From: PALSA-243 sp049522755
GTDB taxonomy: Bacteria; Acidobacteriota; Terriglobia; Bryobacterales; Bryobacteraceae
Reading direction: 5' to 3'
Length of the DNA: 64,000 bases
Assembly (NCBI GenBank): GCA_049522755.1
Contig: JBEKNN010000007.1
Coordinates: forward strand, 1 to 64,000
Shown: positions 1-10,335 of the stretch, piece after piece
Layout of the letters: the number at the start of each line of letters is the position of its first letter
Position numbering within the stretch: position 1 is the stretch's first letter
Notes under the pieces: model-generated
Seen by the model: only the letters and a program-made list of their open reading frames with translations
Databases searched by the model: none
Told to the model about the DNA's origin: nothing
Position numbers and translations under genes: made by a program

Positions 1-114
1 CCTGCCGCAATCACCCGCCTTATCGCCCGGAATCAGCGCCTCAATGAAGCCCGCGACTACGCAAAAACCCGCGTAAACCCGAAGTCCGGTCGCCAAATGC
101 CCGCAGCCGCATAA
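1..114 (+). CDS. C-terminal end of an unidentified protein, cut by the window edge
   Basis: Frame 1 is open from the first base to a TAA at 112-114 and encodes 37 residues ending in KSGRQMPAAA. The fragment is basic and helical in character (LIARNQRLNEARDYAKTRV). It is followed within 10 bases by a palindromic repeat and then by the moxR promoter region, as expected for the 3' end of a real gene. The piece is too short to name a family. It could be an accidental open frame. Confidence 0.4.
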   Translation, partial: PAAITRLIARNQRLNEARDYAKTRVNPKSGRQMPAAA

Positions 115-122
115 CTCATAAA

Positions 123-176
123 GTAGGGCGGATCCCCTGGTTCGCGCGCGACCCCCCGGTCGCGCTCCGCCACTAC
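123..176. repeat. Short REPIN-like palindromic repeat (GTAGGGCGG family)
   Basis: The unit starts with GTAGGGCGGATCCCC and ends with GCTCCGCCACTAC, so a GTAG tetranucleotide stands at each end in inverted orientation around two internal palindromes. The same family recurs at 2416, 32256 and 43983. The rest of 115-370 shows no convincing gene. Confidence 0.7.
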
Positions 177-370
177 TCGAAAACCGCGCCCAGCTCTCGG
201 CGCATTTCGCCCAGCCGTTCGCACCAGTTCTTTGACAATATGAATATCAATCAACCCCACTCAACACCCGAACTAATTTGGCTCGCGCGGAACTCGGCGC
301 AAATGGCAAGCCGGCAACCCATGGGCAACCCAGGCCAGCAACTTCGCCCCCGCTGCTTTACAATCATAAA

Positions 371-1363
<993 letters not shown>

Positions 1364-1369
1364 ACCCGT

Positions 1370-2254
1370 ATGCCGTCGGCCCCGCTGTTAGACCGCGAGT
1401 TTCTCGAAAAGCTCGAGCGCCTCACCATACGCTGGCACAAGTCCTTTGCCGGACTGGTGGGAGGCCACAACGTCTCGCACTTCGCCGGCGCCGGCCAGGA
1501 GTTTCTCGACCACCGCAATTTCCATCATGGCGACGACCTGCGCGCCGTCAACTGGCGAGCCTATCTGCGCCTCGAAAAGCTTTTTCTCAAGATGTTTCAA
1601 GTGGAGCCGCGCGTGCCCGTCCGCATGCTGGTCGATTCCAGCGCGTCCATGACCGCGCACGGCGGCCAAAAGTTCGAATACGCCCGCAAGCTGGCCGCCG
1701 CGCTCTGCTACGTCGGTTTGGTGCGGCTCGACAGCATTGAGATCCGCGGCTTCTGCCAGCGCCTCGCGCAGCGCATCGTGGCATCCGGCGGGCGCCACCG
1801 CTATGCCGGAGTAGCCGATGCCCTTGCCGCCATCGAGCCGGGCGGCCAGACCGATTACGTCGCCACCGTCCGCGAATTCATCAGCTGCTATCGTCAGCGC
1901 GGCCTGGTGATTGTGATTTCCGATTTTCTGGATGACAACGGCTGCGAGCGCGCCCTGCAATACTTGACTGATTTCGGCCACGAGCTGCTGCTGATTCAGA
2001 TCTGGGCCGAGGAAGACCGCACGCCCCCATGGACCGGCGAACTCGAGTTGCGCGACGCCGAAACCAGCGCCGGGCTCAAGCTCGATTTCGACGACAATGC
2101 CCGCCAGCGCTACACCGAAGCCTTCGACGAATACTGCGACGCCATCCAAACCATGGCCCTGCGCAGCGGTGGCCGCTATGCGGGCTTTTCCACCGCGTCG
2201 TCTCTGGAGAGCATCATGTTCGGCGAGTTGATCCGCGTGAAAGGAATCGCCTGA
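1370..2254 (+). CDS. DUF58 domain protein with VWA-like fold
   Basis: A 294-residue soluble protein that starts 6 bases after moxR. The DUF58 signature is present near residues 50-65 (FHHGDDLRAVNWRAY). Behind it is a VWA-like strand with an intact DxSxS metal site (MLVDSSASM, near residue 87). DUF58 proteins are the standard partner of MoxR and are assumed to be its client or adaptor at the membrane. The exact role is unknown in this phylum. The gap after this gene is long, so the downstream BatA-like gene may have its own transcript. Confidence 0.9.
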   Translation: MPSAPLLDREFLEKLERLTIRWHKSFAGLVGGHNVSHFAGAGQEFLDHRNFHHGDDLRAVNWRAYLRLEKLFLKMFQVEPRVPVRMLVDSSASMTAHGGQKFEYARKLAAALCYVGLVRLDSIEIRGFCQRLAQRIVASGGRHRYAGVADALAAIEPGGQTDYVATVREFISCYRQRGLVIVISDFLDDNGCERALQYLTDFGHELLLIQIWAEEDRTPPWTGELELRDAETSAGLKLDFDDNARQRYTEAFDEYCDAIQTMALRSGGRYAGFSTASSLESIMFGELIRVKGIA

Positions 2255-2263
2255 TGACGATTT

Positions 2264-2461
2264 GTGGGGCGGCCAATCCTGGCTGCAGCCGGCTTTCAGC
2301 CGGCTCTTGCCTCGCGTGGTCCCTGTGGCCCAAGCACTCGTGGCGCACGCACTCGTGCGTGCCGCGTTCACACTCGTGTGAACGCGCTTGTTCGCCCGCG
2401 CGAACCGAGCAAATTGTAGGGCGGACCCCCTGGTCCGCCCGGGTCCCCCTGGACCCGCTCT
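2264..2461 (+). repeat. Cluster of three palindromic repeats in the 421-base gap between the DUF58 and BatA genes
   Basis: Three different repeat families stand in a row. At 2264-2308 is the GTGGGGCGGCCAATCCTGG family. At 2340-2388 is the GTGGCGCACGCACTCGTGCG family. At 2416-2461 is the GTAGGGCGGACCCCC family. Each is self-complementary and begins with GTGG or GTAG. The rest of 2255-2675 shows no supported gene, and the remainder to 2675 looks like degenerate repeat debris. Confidence 0.8.
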
Positions 2462-2675
2462 TCGCCCGGCCAAATCAGCCTAGAGTAACCCACAAAACGC
2501 CGACGGGGGCGTCGGCCGTAGAGCAGAGGGCACGCCAGGGTGTCCGCCCGGAGGTCCGCGCCACATTGAATGCCGGCCATCCGATTGTAGGAAGTGTAAG
2601 CGACCCCGCCCACCGGCGCATCCGTCACGCCGAATTGCCGGTGTCATTTCTCCAAACGCCCTGACCAGGAACCCC

Positions 2676-4601
2676 ATGTATTTTCTCAACCTTTCGCTCT
2701 TCCAATTCCTGGCAATCTTCGGATCCATCTCCGTCGTCTCGGTCGCCCTTTACCTGCTCGACCGCTCGCGCCGTAAGCAGGTCGTCTCCACGCTGCGCTT
2801 CTGGGTCGCCGCGGAAAATCCCGTCGCCGCCGCGCGCCGCAAGCACGTCCAACAGCCCTGGTCGCTGTTGTTGCAGCTTCTTGGAATGGCGCTGCTGCTG
2901 CTGGCCATCGCGCAGTTGCGTTTGGGAGCGCCCGCGCTTGCCGGCCGCGATCACGTCCTGATCCTCGAAACTTCCGCCTGGATGGCCGCACGCTCCGGCA
3001 ACCGCACCCTGATGGACCTCGCCCGCGACCGCGCCCGCCGCTACGTGCGCGCCTTGCCCGCGCGCGACCGCGTGATGCTGGTGCGCGCCGACGGCCTGGC
3101 CACTCCCGCCACCGCGTTCGAGCCCGACCGCCGCAAGGTGGAAGCCGCCATCCAGGCGTCCGAACCCGGCGCCACCGCGCTCGATCTCGATCAGGCATTC
3201 GCCTTCGCGCGCCACATCCAGTCGCAGCAGGGCCGGCGCTCCGGTGAGATCGCCTTCATCGGCTCCGGCCGCACTGGCGAGCGCGATTCCGGGGCCGCCC
3301 AGCCCGCGCCGCGCAATCTGCGCGTCATCGCCATTCCCGACGCCATCGAAAACACCGGCCTGCGCAAGATAGGTCTGCGCCGCTCCACAACCGACCCCGA
3401 CGTCTGGGAAATCTACGTTTCCGCGCACAACTACGGCTCCCAGCCGCGCACCGTCACCGTCTCTCTGACCTTCGGCGCGCGCGACCCCGCCACCCGCACT
3501 CCCGCCGGCTCGCAGCGCATCACCATCAAGCCCGCGTCCGACGCGGAGGCCACCTTCCAATACCGCACCGCATTTTCCGGAATGATCGGCGTCTATCTCA
3601 CGCCCCACGACGCTTTCCCCGCCGACGACCATGCCGATATCGAACTTCCAGCACAGCCCACGCTCAACGTTACCGTCTATTCGAATCAACCCGAGCTGCT
3701 GAAACCGGTGCTGTCCGCCACGCCGCGCGTCACCGCGGTTTATCGCAAACCGGCTGAATACCGCGCCACCGATACGGGCCTGGTCATTCTCGACCGCTTC
3801 ATTCCGCCGCAGCGCCCCGCGGCCGATTCCATCTGGATCGATCCACCCGCGGCCGGTTCGCCCATCCCCGTGCGCACCACTGTGACCAACGTGCCATTCG
3901 CCGGATGGGATTCGGCCCACCCCGCCGCGGCCGGCATCCGCACCAAAGACTTCAAGCTGGAGACGGCCACAGTATTCGAGGCCGCGCCCACCGATGGCCG
4001 CATTGGCGAGGTGCAAGCCGGGCCGGTAATCGTGGCGCGTCCTGGCAATCCGAAAATCGTCGTTCTCGGTTTCGACCCCGCGCTTTCGGCGATGCGCTAT
4101 GAGTTGGCCACGCCGCTGCTCTTCGCCAATCTTCTGCGCTGGATATCGCCCGAGATCTTCCGCCGCTGGGAAATCAGCGGTGGCAGCGTCGGCGCCGTCA
4201 AGCTGGAGATGGATCAGAACACTGCCCGGAAAGACGTGAGGGTAACCGCCGAAGACGGCTCCGCTCTTCCGTTCACGCTGCGCGATAAGACCGTCAACTT
4301 CTTCTCCGGCGCGCCCGGCGCGGTGCGCGTTGTAGCGGGCGACCGCGAGTATATGTACTCGCTCACGCTGCCCGAGCTCGCCGATTCCAAGTGGAAGCCG
4401 CCCGCCAGCGCTCTCAAAGGCATTCCGTTCTACGCCCCGGTGCTGGACCGCGCCGCCGAATTATGGCCGTGGTTAGCGGTAGCGGGCGCGTTCTGCCTGC
4501 TGGCCGAATGGCTGCTCTACGGCCGCTTCCGCCGCGCGTTGCGATCGAGACCGATAGTGATGCGCCGGCCTCAAACCCAGTCCATGGAGGCCCGCCGATG
4601 A
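2676..4601 (+). CDS. BatA-like membrane protein with degenerate VWA domain
   Basis: A 641-residue protein with the BatA N-terminal domain: two hydrophobic helices (about residues 3-25 and 58-80) flank a basic RRKQVVSTLRFW segment. A VWA-like domain follows, but its metal site reads HVLILETSAWM where DxSxS is expected, so the Asp is Glu and the second Ser is Trp. Metal binding by this domain is therefore doubtful. A last transmembrane helix lies near residue 600 (LWPWLAVAGAFCLLAEWLLYG). By family it is a membrane partner of the MoxR ATPase. A repeat of the GTGGCGCAC family follows at 4641-4701. Confidence 0.85.
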   Translation: MYFLNLSLFQFLAIFGSISVVSVALYLLDRSRRKQVVSTLRFWVAAENPVAAARRKHVQQPWSLLLQLLGMALLLLAIAQLRLGAPALAGRDHVLILETSAWMAARSGNRTLMDLARDRARRYVRALPARDRVMLVRADGLATPATAFEPDRRKVEAAIQASEPGATALDLDQAFAFARHIQSQQGRRSGEIAFIGSGRTGERDSGAAQPAPRNLRVIAIPDAIENTGLRKIGLRRSTTDPDVWEIYVSAHNYGSQPRTVTVSLTFGARDPATRTPAGSQRITIKPASDAEATFQYRTAFSGMIGVYLTPHDAFPADDHADIELPAQPTLNVTVYSNQPELLKPVLSATPRVTAVYRKPAEYRATDTGLVILDRFIPPQRPAADSIWIDPPAAGSPIPVRTTVTNVPFAGWDSAHPAAAGIRTKDFKLETATVFEAAPTDGRIGEVQAGPVIVARPGNPKIVVLGFDPALSAMRYELATPLLFANLLRWISPEIFRRWEISGGSVGAVKLEMDQNTARKDVRVTAEDGSALPFTLRDKTVNFFSGAPGAVRVVAGDREYMYSLTLPELADSKWKPPASALKGIPFYAPVLDRAAELWPWLAVAGAFCLLAEWLLYGRFRRALRSRPIVMRRPQTQSMEARR

Positions 4602-4640
4602 AGACGCGGCAATCCTATTCTGTCAATACCAGCCATGCCC

Positions 4641-4701
4641 GTGGCGCACTGGGCGCCCTCTGGGCACATGCGTGCAGCGTTCACACTCATGTGAACGCGC
4701 T
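4641..4701 (+). repeat. Palindromic repeat, GTGGCGCAC family
   Basis: Starts GTGGCGCACTGGGCGCCC and contains the family core GCGTTCACACTCATGTGAACGC, an inverted repeat. Related copies are at 2340, 15170 and 22843. It fills most of the gap between the BatA-like gene and the VWA gene. Confidence 0.75.
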
Positions 4702-4755
4702 TAGTTCCTCGCGTGAACCGTCGTCACTCCCGATCGCCCCTCAGCAGGCCCATCT

Positions 4756-7269
4756 ATGAACTTCGAACACCCCTGGGCGCTCGTCCTATTACTCCTCCCC
4801 TTAGGCTGGCTCGCATGGGAATGGCGCTTCTCCGGCCGCCGCGCCGCGCTGCTTCTCAAAGCCGCGGTCTTCGCCGTCATCGTCTTAGCCCTGGCGCAGC
4901 CCGTCCTCACGGTGTACGAAACCAAAGTCGCCGTCGCCATGCTGGCCGATACTTCCGCCAGCGTCTCTCCCGCCGATCTGCGCACCGAATCCGCTTACGC
5001 CGATCGCCTGGAGCGCGCCCGCGGACGCCACTGGAGCCGCGTCATCCCCTTCGCCCGCGCCACGCGCGACGCCGCCATCGCGGAGCGCCCCAAGGATGGC
5101 TGGCAGCTTCACTATACTGCCGGCGCAGGCGGCCGCGGGACCGATCTGGAATCCGCCATCCGCGATGGCGCCGCATCCCTCCCGGCCGGCATGGTGCCGC
5201 GCCTCCTGCTGGTCTCCGATGGCAATGAAAACCTCGGCAGCGCCGCGCGTGCCATCTGGCAGGCGCAACAGCTCGGCGTCCCCATCGATACCATGGCGCT
5301 CGCCGGCCGCCCCAAGCCCGGACTGCTGCTCGAATCCGTCTCCGTTCCCGGGCAGGTGTTCAGCGGAGAACGCTTCCCCGTCGAAGTCGTGCTGGAATCG
5401 CCCGCTTCGGCGGAAGCCGCGGTGGAATTGACCGCCGAAGGCAAGCCCATCGGCGGCAGCCATGTGCAGCTCGCCGAAGGCTCCAACCGCTTGCGCCTGC
5501 AGGCCAGCATCAACTCCGTCGGCGCCATCGCGCTGGCGGGAAAGATTTCCGCCGGTTCGCTGGGGGAAGCGCGCTTCGAAGATGCGGTCACGCTGCGCCG
5601 TCCGCGCGTGCTTTTCATCTCGCACGATCCTCCGGATAGCGAGGTTCACCTGCGGCGGGTCCTCGAAGCCAACCAGTTCGAGATCGATAGCGCCACCGAC
5701 GGCGTCCCTGCCAAGCTCGATCCCTACCAGCTCATCGTCTTTAATAATTGGAACGCCGAATCGGTTCCCGCCGACCGCAAGGCCGCCGTGGAAGACTACG
5801 TCAAGAAGGGCGGCGGGCTGGCCTGGATCGCCGGCGAGCACAATGTCTACACCGATAAGAAGCTGCAGGACGTCGATCCGCTCGATCGTACGCTGCCGGC
5901 CAAACTGGCTCCGCCGCGCTCGCCGGAAGGCACGGCAGTGGTGCTGATCATCGATAAGTCGTCTTCCATGGAAGGCCGCAAAATCGAATTGGCCCGCCTG
6001 GCGGCCATCGGCGTGGTCGAGAATCTGCGCGATATGGATACCGTCGGCGTGCTCATCTTCGACAACTCGTTCCAGTGGGCCGTCACTATCCGCAAAGCCG
6101 ACGACCGCAATTCCATCAAGCGCCTCATCTCGGGAATCACGCCCGATGGCGGCACGCAGATTGCGCCCGCCCTCACCGAAGCCTACCAGAAGATTCTGCC
6201 GGTGAACGCGGTCTACAAACACATCGTGCTGCTCACCGACGGCATCTCCGAAGAGGGCGACAGCATGACTCTCACCAAGGAGGCTGTCGCCAACCGCGTC
6301 ACCATCTCCACGGTCGGTTTGGGACAAGATGTCAATCGCGCGTTTCTCGAAAAGGTGGCCTCCTCGGCCGAGGGCAAATCGTACTTTCTCAACGATCCCG
6401 CGGGCCTCGAGCAAATCCTGCTGCATGACGTGCAGGAGCATACGGGCGTCACCGCCGTCGAAAAATCGATTCAGCCGAAAGTGGTGAAGCAGGCCGAGAT
6501 TCTGGACGGCGTCGGTATCGAGAGCGCGCCCCCATTGCACGGCTACGTGCGCTACACGGCGAATCCCACATCGGACACCATTCTCGCGGCCGATCACGAC
6601 GATCCTCTGCTGGTGCGCTGGCAGTATGGTCTGGGCCGCGCCGCGGTTTTCACATCCGACGCCAAAAACCGCTGGGCCGCCAATTGGATTTCGTGGCCCG
6701 GCTACGATAAGCTCTGGGCCAATATCTTCCGCGACCTTTTGCCGCACGCTCCCCAAAGCGAGACTACGGCGGATTTCGATCGCGCCTCGGGCGAGCTGGT
6801 GGTGGATTACCGGCTGTCGCGAAACATCGACGACCCGGCGGCGATTCCGGACATATTCGTTCTCGGACCGGACGGTTTTCAATCGCCGCTCAAAGTCGGC
6901 AAGGTAGCCGCCGGCCACTACCGCGGGAAGGTGATCATCGGCCAGGCGCAAGGACTGTTCCGCGTGCGTCCGGTAGCCGATTCGCGCGCATTTCCGGAAG
7001 TCGGCTTCTACCGGCAGGAAGAAGAGATGCAGGAGTACGGCAACAACGAAGAGCTGCTGAAGCAGATCGCCGCCGCCACCGGAGGCCATTTCGACCCCGC
7101 TCCCCAGCAGGTTTTCGACGCGGCCGGCCACAGCATCCGCACCAGCATGCAGTTGTGGCCGGGGTTGCTGGCGTTAGCGCTGCTACTCAACCTTTCCGAA
7201 CTAGTCTTACGCAAGTGGAAGGGATTGCTGGAAGCGCTCCATTTGCGGCGTGTAGCCGAGGCAGTGTGA
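4756..7269 (+). CDS. Large membrane protein with two VWA domains and a glutamine-amidotransferase-like domain
   Basis: An 837-residue protein. Two N-terminal helices (LVLLLLPLGWLAWEW and AAVFAVIVLALAQPVLTVY) precede a first VWA strand with a DxSxS site (MLADTSASVS, near residue 60). An amidotransferase-like region (PRVLFISHDPPDSEV, near 290) follows, then a second complete VWA domain with an intact site (VLIIDKSSSMEGRK, near 398). A last membrane helix (LWPGLLALALLLNLSELVL) lies near the C-terminus. This architecture is typical of envelope proteins encoded beside moxR. The second VWA probably binds a metal and a partner. The stop overlaps the next start (TGATG). Confidence 0.88.
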   Translation: MNFEHPWALVLLLLPLGWLAWEWRFSGRRAALLLKAAVFAVIVLALAQPVLTVYETKVAVAMLADTSASVSPADLRTESAYADRLERARGRHWSRVIPFARATRDAAIAERPKDGWQLHYTAGAGGRGTDLESAIRDGAASLPAGMVPRLLLVSDGNENLGSAARAIWQAQQLGVPIDTMALAGRPKPGLLLESVSVPGQVFSGERFPVEVVLESPASAEAAVELTAEGKPIGGSHVQLAEGSNRLRLQASINSVGAIALAGKISAGSLGEARFEDAVTLRRPRVLFISHDPPDSEVHLRRVLEANQFEIDSATDGVPAKLDPYQLIVFNNWNAESVPADRKAAVEDYVKKGGGLAWIAGEHNVYTDKKLQDVDPLDRTLPAKLAPPRSPEGTAVVLIIDKSSSMEGRKIELARLAAIGVVENLRDMDTVGVLIFDNSFQWAVTIRKADDRNSIKRLISGITPDGGTQIAPALTEAYQKILPVNAVYKHIVLLTDGISEEGDSMTLTKEAVANRVTISTVGLGQDVNRAFLEKVASSAEGKSYFLNDPAGLEQILLHDVQEHTGVTAVEKSIQPKVVKQAEILDGVGIESAPPLHGYVRYTANPTSDTILAADHDDPLLVRWQYGLGRAAVFTSDAKNRWAANWISWPGYDKLWANIFRDLLPHAPQSETTADFDRASGELVVDYRLSRNIDDPAAIPDIFVLGPDGFQSPLKVGKVAAGHYRGKVIIGQAQGLFRVRPVADSRAFPEVGFYRQEEEMQEYGNNEELLKQIAAATGGHFDPAPQQVFDAAGHSIRTSMQLWPGLLALALLLNLSELVLRKWKGLLEALHLRRVAEAV

Positions 7270-8369
7270 TGCTTGTGCGACAGGCCTCCTGGCCTGTCGT
7301 CTTTGTGGGGCAGCCAATCCTGGCTGCAGGCGGCTTTCAGCCGGCTCTCTTCGCTTCCTTCTTCTGCCTCGCGAGCGCGCTGATAGCCCAGCCCGCCGAC
7401 AAGCCCGCAGACCAATGGATTCGCAGTCCGGAGCCGCTCCAGCAAGCATGGGCCGCGCACTGGATCGCAGAGCGGAAGCTCACCACGCTAATCCCCGAGT
7501 TACTGCGCGTGGTGGAATCGCCCGAGACTTCCGCGGATAACAACGCCGCGAAATTCGCCGCTTTGGACACGCTGATCCAGCTCAACGCCGAAGTCCCGCT
7601 CCGCGATCTGGAGCCACTGGTGGACCAGTTCCCGACAGACGTATTGATCCTCGCCTCGCGCTCGACTGAAGACGCGAGCGCCCTGCTGTTGAAGCTTCTC
7701 GACCGCCAGCACAATCGCGAAGCCTTCGTCGCGGTGGGCGAGCTGTTAGCGCCGAAGCGCAATGCGGGTTTCGCGAAGGACGCCCTGAAGGAGTTCTGCC
7801 AGGCCGCCACAGTCTATGTCTACAATCCCGAGCAACCGCAAGGCATGGGCGGTGGATGGTCTGGCGATGCGCTCGGCAAGACCGATCCGCCGCGCGCGGA
7901 CTGGCCCGAAACCGGCTCCTATCGGCTCGTCGAAAGCAGCGCCCAACGCATGCGGCATTGGATTCCGCTGGCGGATGGACCGCATCCTGCCTCCTTCATC
8001 CGAACGGCCAACAAGGCCTACGTGGATCACGGCTTCGACTTTTCGAGCGAAGGGAGCGGCGACAATTCGTGCATCCGCGCCGAGGAATTCCTGGCGATAT
8101 ATCTGGAGACCTCGCCATCGCAATTGCCCATCCGCTCGGAAGCCAAGCTCGATCTCGTCTGGACCAGTCCCGAAGCATTTGAGGCCGCGGTCCGCGGGTT
8201 CATCGCCGGGCAGCGCGTACGCTTCGCAATTCTAGCCGGACAACTCGCCGCCCGCGGCTACCTGACCGCGGACGAAGCCTCCAAGGTCAGGCTTAACCTG
8301 CGAATCTCCGCCGACGACGCCCGCGAACACGACCGGACGCCATTGCCCAACATCAGCGAATGGAAGTAG
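7269..8369 (+). CDS. Exported protein of unknown function with a repeat-derived signal peptide
   Basis: A 366-residue protein whose ATG overlaps the previous TGA, indicating translational coupling. The N-terminus MLVRQASWPVVFVGQPILAA is encoded by two palindromic repeats (7279-7298 and 7305-7350). It runs directly into a hydrophobic stretch and a likely signal-peptidase site (CLASALIAQPAD). The mature part starts with helical, HEAT-like segments and has a second half I do not recognise (SFIRTANKAYVDHGFDF). No catalytic motif is apparent. Its position at the end of the moxR/VWA module suggests an envelope role, which is only inference. Confidence 0.75.
   Translation: MLVRQASWPVVFVGQPILAAGGFQPALFASFFCLASALIAQPADKPADQWIRSPEPLQQAWAAHWIAERKLTTLIPELLRVVESPETSADNNAAKFAALDTLIQLNAEVPLRDLEPLVDQFPTDVLILASRSTEDASALLLKLLDRQHNREAFVAVGELLAPKRNAGFAKDALKEFCQAATVYVYNPEQPQGMGGGWSGDALGKTDPPRADWPETGSYRLVESSAQRMRHWIPLADGPHPASFIRTANKAYVDHGFDFSSEGSGDNSCIRAEEFLAIYLETSPSQLPIRSEAKLDLVWTSPEAFEAAVRGFIAGQRVRFAILAGQLAARGYLTADEASKVRLNLRISADDAREHDRTPLPNISEWK
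7279..7350 (+). repeat. Two palindromic repeats inside a coding region
   Basis: GACAGGCCTCCTGGCCTGTC (7279-7298) is a near-perfect palindrome that recurs at 8369 and 63953. It is followed at 7305-7350 by the GTGGGGCAGCCAATCCTGG family. Both lie within the first 30 codons of the gene starting at 7269 and are read in frame. Confidence 0.85.
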
Positions 8370-8466
8370 GACAGGCCTCCCGGCCTGTCCCAGCAGTTTC
8401 TACATTTTCCTGCGATTTTGCACGCGTCCACCCCACTGTCTGTGGGGCAGGCGCTTCCGCCTGCCA
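8369..8466. repeat. Palindromic repeats in the 336-base gap before pta
   Basis: The GACAGGCCTCCCGGCCTGTC palindrome begins at the stop codon of the upstream gene (8369-8390). A GTGGGGCAGGCGCTTCCGCC unit lies at 8442-8466. The remainder of the gap to 8705 shows no gene I can support. Confidence 0.7.
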
Positions 8467-8705
8467 ACCGTTATGTTCTACCGCAGAAAGCTTCCTCACT
8501 GGCATCCCAATCTCACAGAGGCAACCTTCCTGTTTGTCACTGGCGTTTGGCCGGCTCCATCCGTGGGCCCGCCGCTGAAGCCGCCCACAGGCGCAAATGT
8601 ATCCGCGCGCCGAGCCTTCCTCGTCTTGGACCGTGAAGTGGACAAAGGGACAAAGCTGCTTTCGGGCCGTCTGTCGCTGCGCAAATGCGCTCAGGGCTCC
8701 TGCCT

Positions 8706-9704
8706 CTAACCCGCGCGCGTTTCCGACTGCAGCGCCGTCACCGCAGCCACGCTATACACGTCTTCCACCGAGCATCCCCGCGAGAGATCGTTCGCCGGCT
8801 TCGCCAGCCCTTGCAGAAATGGCCCCATAGCCGCCGCGCCGCCCAATCGCTCCACCAGCTTGCAGGCGATATTCCCCGCCGCCAAATTCGGGAAGATCAG
8901 CGTGTTGGCGCGCCCCGCCACGCGCGAGCCCGGCGCCTTCGAGCGTCCAACTGCTTCGCTAACCGCCGCGTCGGCCTGCAATTCGCCGTCGACGTTCAGC
9001 TCAGGCGCGCGCTCGCGCACGATGCGGAGCGCTTCCACGACCTTGTTCACCTGTTCGTGCTTGCCGCTGCCCTTGGTGGAAAAGCTCAGCAGCGCAACCG
9101 CCGCTTCGGCGTTCATGAGCACGCGCGCGCTCTCCGCCGTGGCGATGGCGATGTCCGCCAATTCGACTGCGGATGGTTCAATCACTACCCCGCAATCGGC
9201 GAAAGCCATCAGTCCGTTATGGCCCAGCGAGCAGTCCTGCAGCGCCATCAGGAACACGCTCGAAACCAGCCTGGCGCGCGGGGACGGCCCAATGCAATGC
9301 AGCGCCGCGCGGACTGTATCGGCCGTGGTATTGACGGCGCCGCCCACGAATCCGTCGGCATCGCCCGCGCCCACCATGAGCGCGGCGAAATACAGCGGCC
9401 ACCGTGCGATCTCCGCCGCTTCCACTTGGGTGACGCCTTTCGCGCGCCGCCGCTCGTGATAGAGCGCCGCATACTTGGATAACTGCGGCGCCGCCGAAGG
9501 GTCGATGAAAGTAACTCCGCCGGGCGCCGCCGCCGGTCTGGGCCCGATCAGCACCGGGCGAAGCACTCCATCCCGCGCCAACCGTGCGGCAGCCTCCACC
9601 ACGCGCGCATCGCCGCCTTCGGGGAAGACGATGCTCTTGTTCAGCTTGCGCGCCCGTTCGACGACGCTGCGCACGAAGACGGTAGCGGATTCTGGAGTGG
9701 CCAT
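8706..9704 (-). CDS. pta: Phosphate acetyltransferase
   Basis: A 332-residue protein of the Pta/PTB family, which interconverts acetyl-CoA and acetyl phosphate in the cytoplasm. The N-terminal KSIVFPEGGDARVVEAAARL and the C-terminal region (SRVAGRANTLIFPNLAAGNI) are characteristic of the single-domain form of about 330 residues. No acetate kinase gene is next to it. It stands alone, with a repeat-filled gap downstream and the DUF29 gene upstream on the same strand. Confidence 0.93.
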   Translation of the reverse strand: MATPESATVFVRSVVERARKLNKSIVFPEGGDARVVEAAARLARDGVLRPVLIGPRPAAAPGGVTFIDPSAAPQLSKYAALYHERRRAKGVTQVEAAEIARWPLYFAALMVGAGDADGFVGGAVNTTADTVRAALHCIGPSPRARLVSSVFLMALQDCSLGHNGLMAFADCGVVIEPSAVELADIAIATAESARVLMNAEAAVALLSFSTKGSGKHEQVNKVVEALRIVRERAPELNVDGELQADAAVSEAVGRSKAPGSRVAGRANTLIFPNLAAGNIACKLVERLGGAAAMGPFLQGLAKPANDLSRGCSVEDVYSVAAVTALQSETRAG

Positions 9705-9724
9705 AAGATTAGGCGCCTGAAGGG

Positions 9725-10159
9725 CTACGGTAGATAGTCAAGATCCAGCAGTTGCGCCATCGTGTATGGGCATGACTCAGGGAGAGCTTTCACGTCGCAA
9801 CGCATTTCGATCGCCGCCAATCTCGCAGCCACCGCATATGCTTCACCGACTTGACTGGCGAATCCGGGTTTGAGGCTGGGGCTCTCTTCGAGAAGTACTG
9901 AGATGGCATCGCGCTGCTGCGCAATGGTCCGTTGCCAGCTCGTGCTCCGTTTCTCGGGCTGAAACTGCCACGTCAGCAGGTGCTGGATGAGGCGCCCCAG
10001 CCGGCTCCGTACTGCGTGCCGCTGCCGCCTTGACAAATCTTCTATCTCCTCCGCCACATGTTCCAGATCGACCTCGGAGAAACGCCCTGCGCGCAGCAGT
10101 TCCGCGTTCTGCTCGGCCCATGCCGCAAAATCCAAATCATACAGGTCCGCGGTTCTCAT
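9725..10159 (-). CDS. DUF29 family protein
   Basis: A 144-residue cytoplasmic protein with the DUF29 pattern: YDLDFAAWAEQNAELLRAG near the start, DLEHVAEEIEDLSRRQ near 35, and a LLTWQFQPEKRS-type segment. The family is common in Cyanobacteria and Acidobacteria and has no assigned function. The frame stays open upstream through the tRNA-Lys gene, but that extension is tRNA sequence, so I place the start at the ATG at 10159. Confidence 0.85.
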   Translation of the reverse strand: MRTADLYDLDFAAWAEQNAELLRAGRFSEVDLEHVAEEIEDLSRRQRHAVRSRLGRLIQHLLTWQFQPEKRSTSWQRTIAQQRDAISVLLEESPSLKPGFASQVGEAYAVAARLAAIEMRCDVKALPESCPYTMAQLLDLDYLP

Positions 10160-10185
10160 ACTCTTAATTATTATCGCGGAAAATC

Positions 10186-10260
10186 TGGTGAGCACGGTGG
10201 GACTCGAACCCACAACCACCGCCTTAAAAGGGCGATGCTCTACCATTGAGCTACGTGCCC
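10186..10260 (-). tRNA. tRNA-Lys (TTT)
   Basis: On the minus strand the gene starts GGGCACGTAGCTC and ends CGTGCTCACCA, with CCA encoded. The acceptor stem pairs GGGCACG with CGTGCTC (one G-T pair). The anticodon loop is CTTTTAA, giving anticodon TTT. The T arm carries GGTTCGAGTCC. All arms are intact. Confidence 0.96.
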
Positions 10261-10335
10261 ACAAATGAATGTCGCGTGAACGTGGGGAAAGAACTGCTTC
10301 TCGTCCAGTGTATCAGACCCTCCGTTATACTTGAC

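Noticed and set aside
4885..7131. 748-codon open frame antisense to the double-VWA gene
   Set aside because: A shadow of GC-rich codon use; its translation has no recognisable domain, and the plus strand encodes a clear protein.
9725..10264. Long form of the DUF29 reading frame starting inside the tRNA gene
   Set aside because: The first 35 codons are tRNA-Lys and spacer sequence; the family N-terminus starts at the ATG at 10159.
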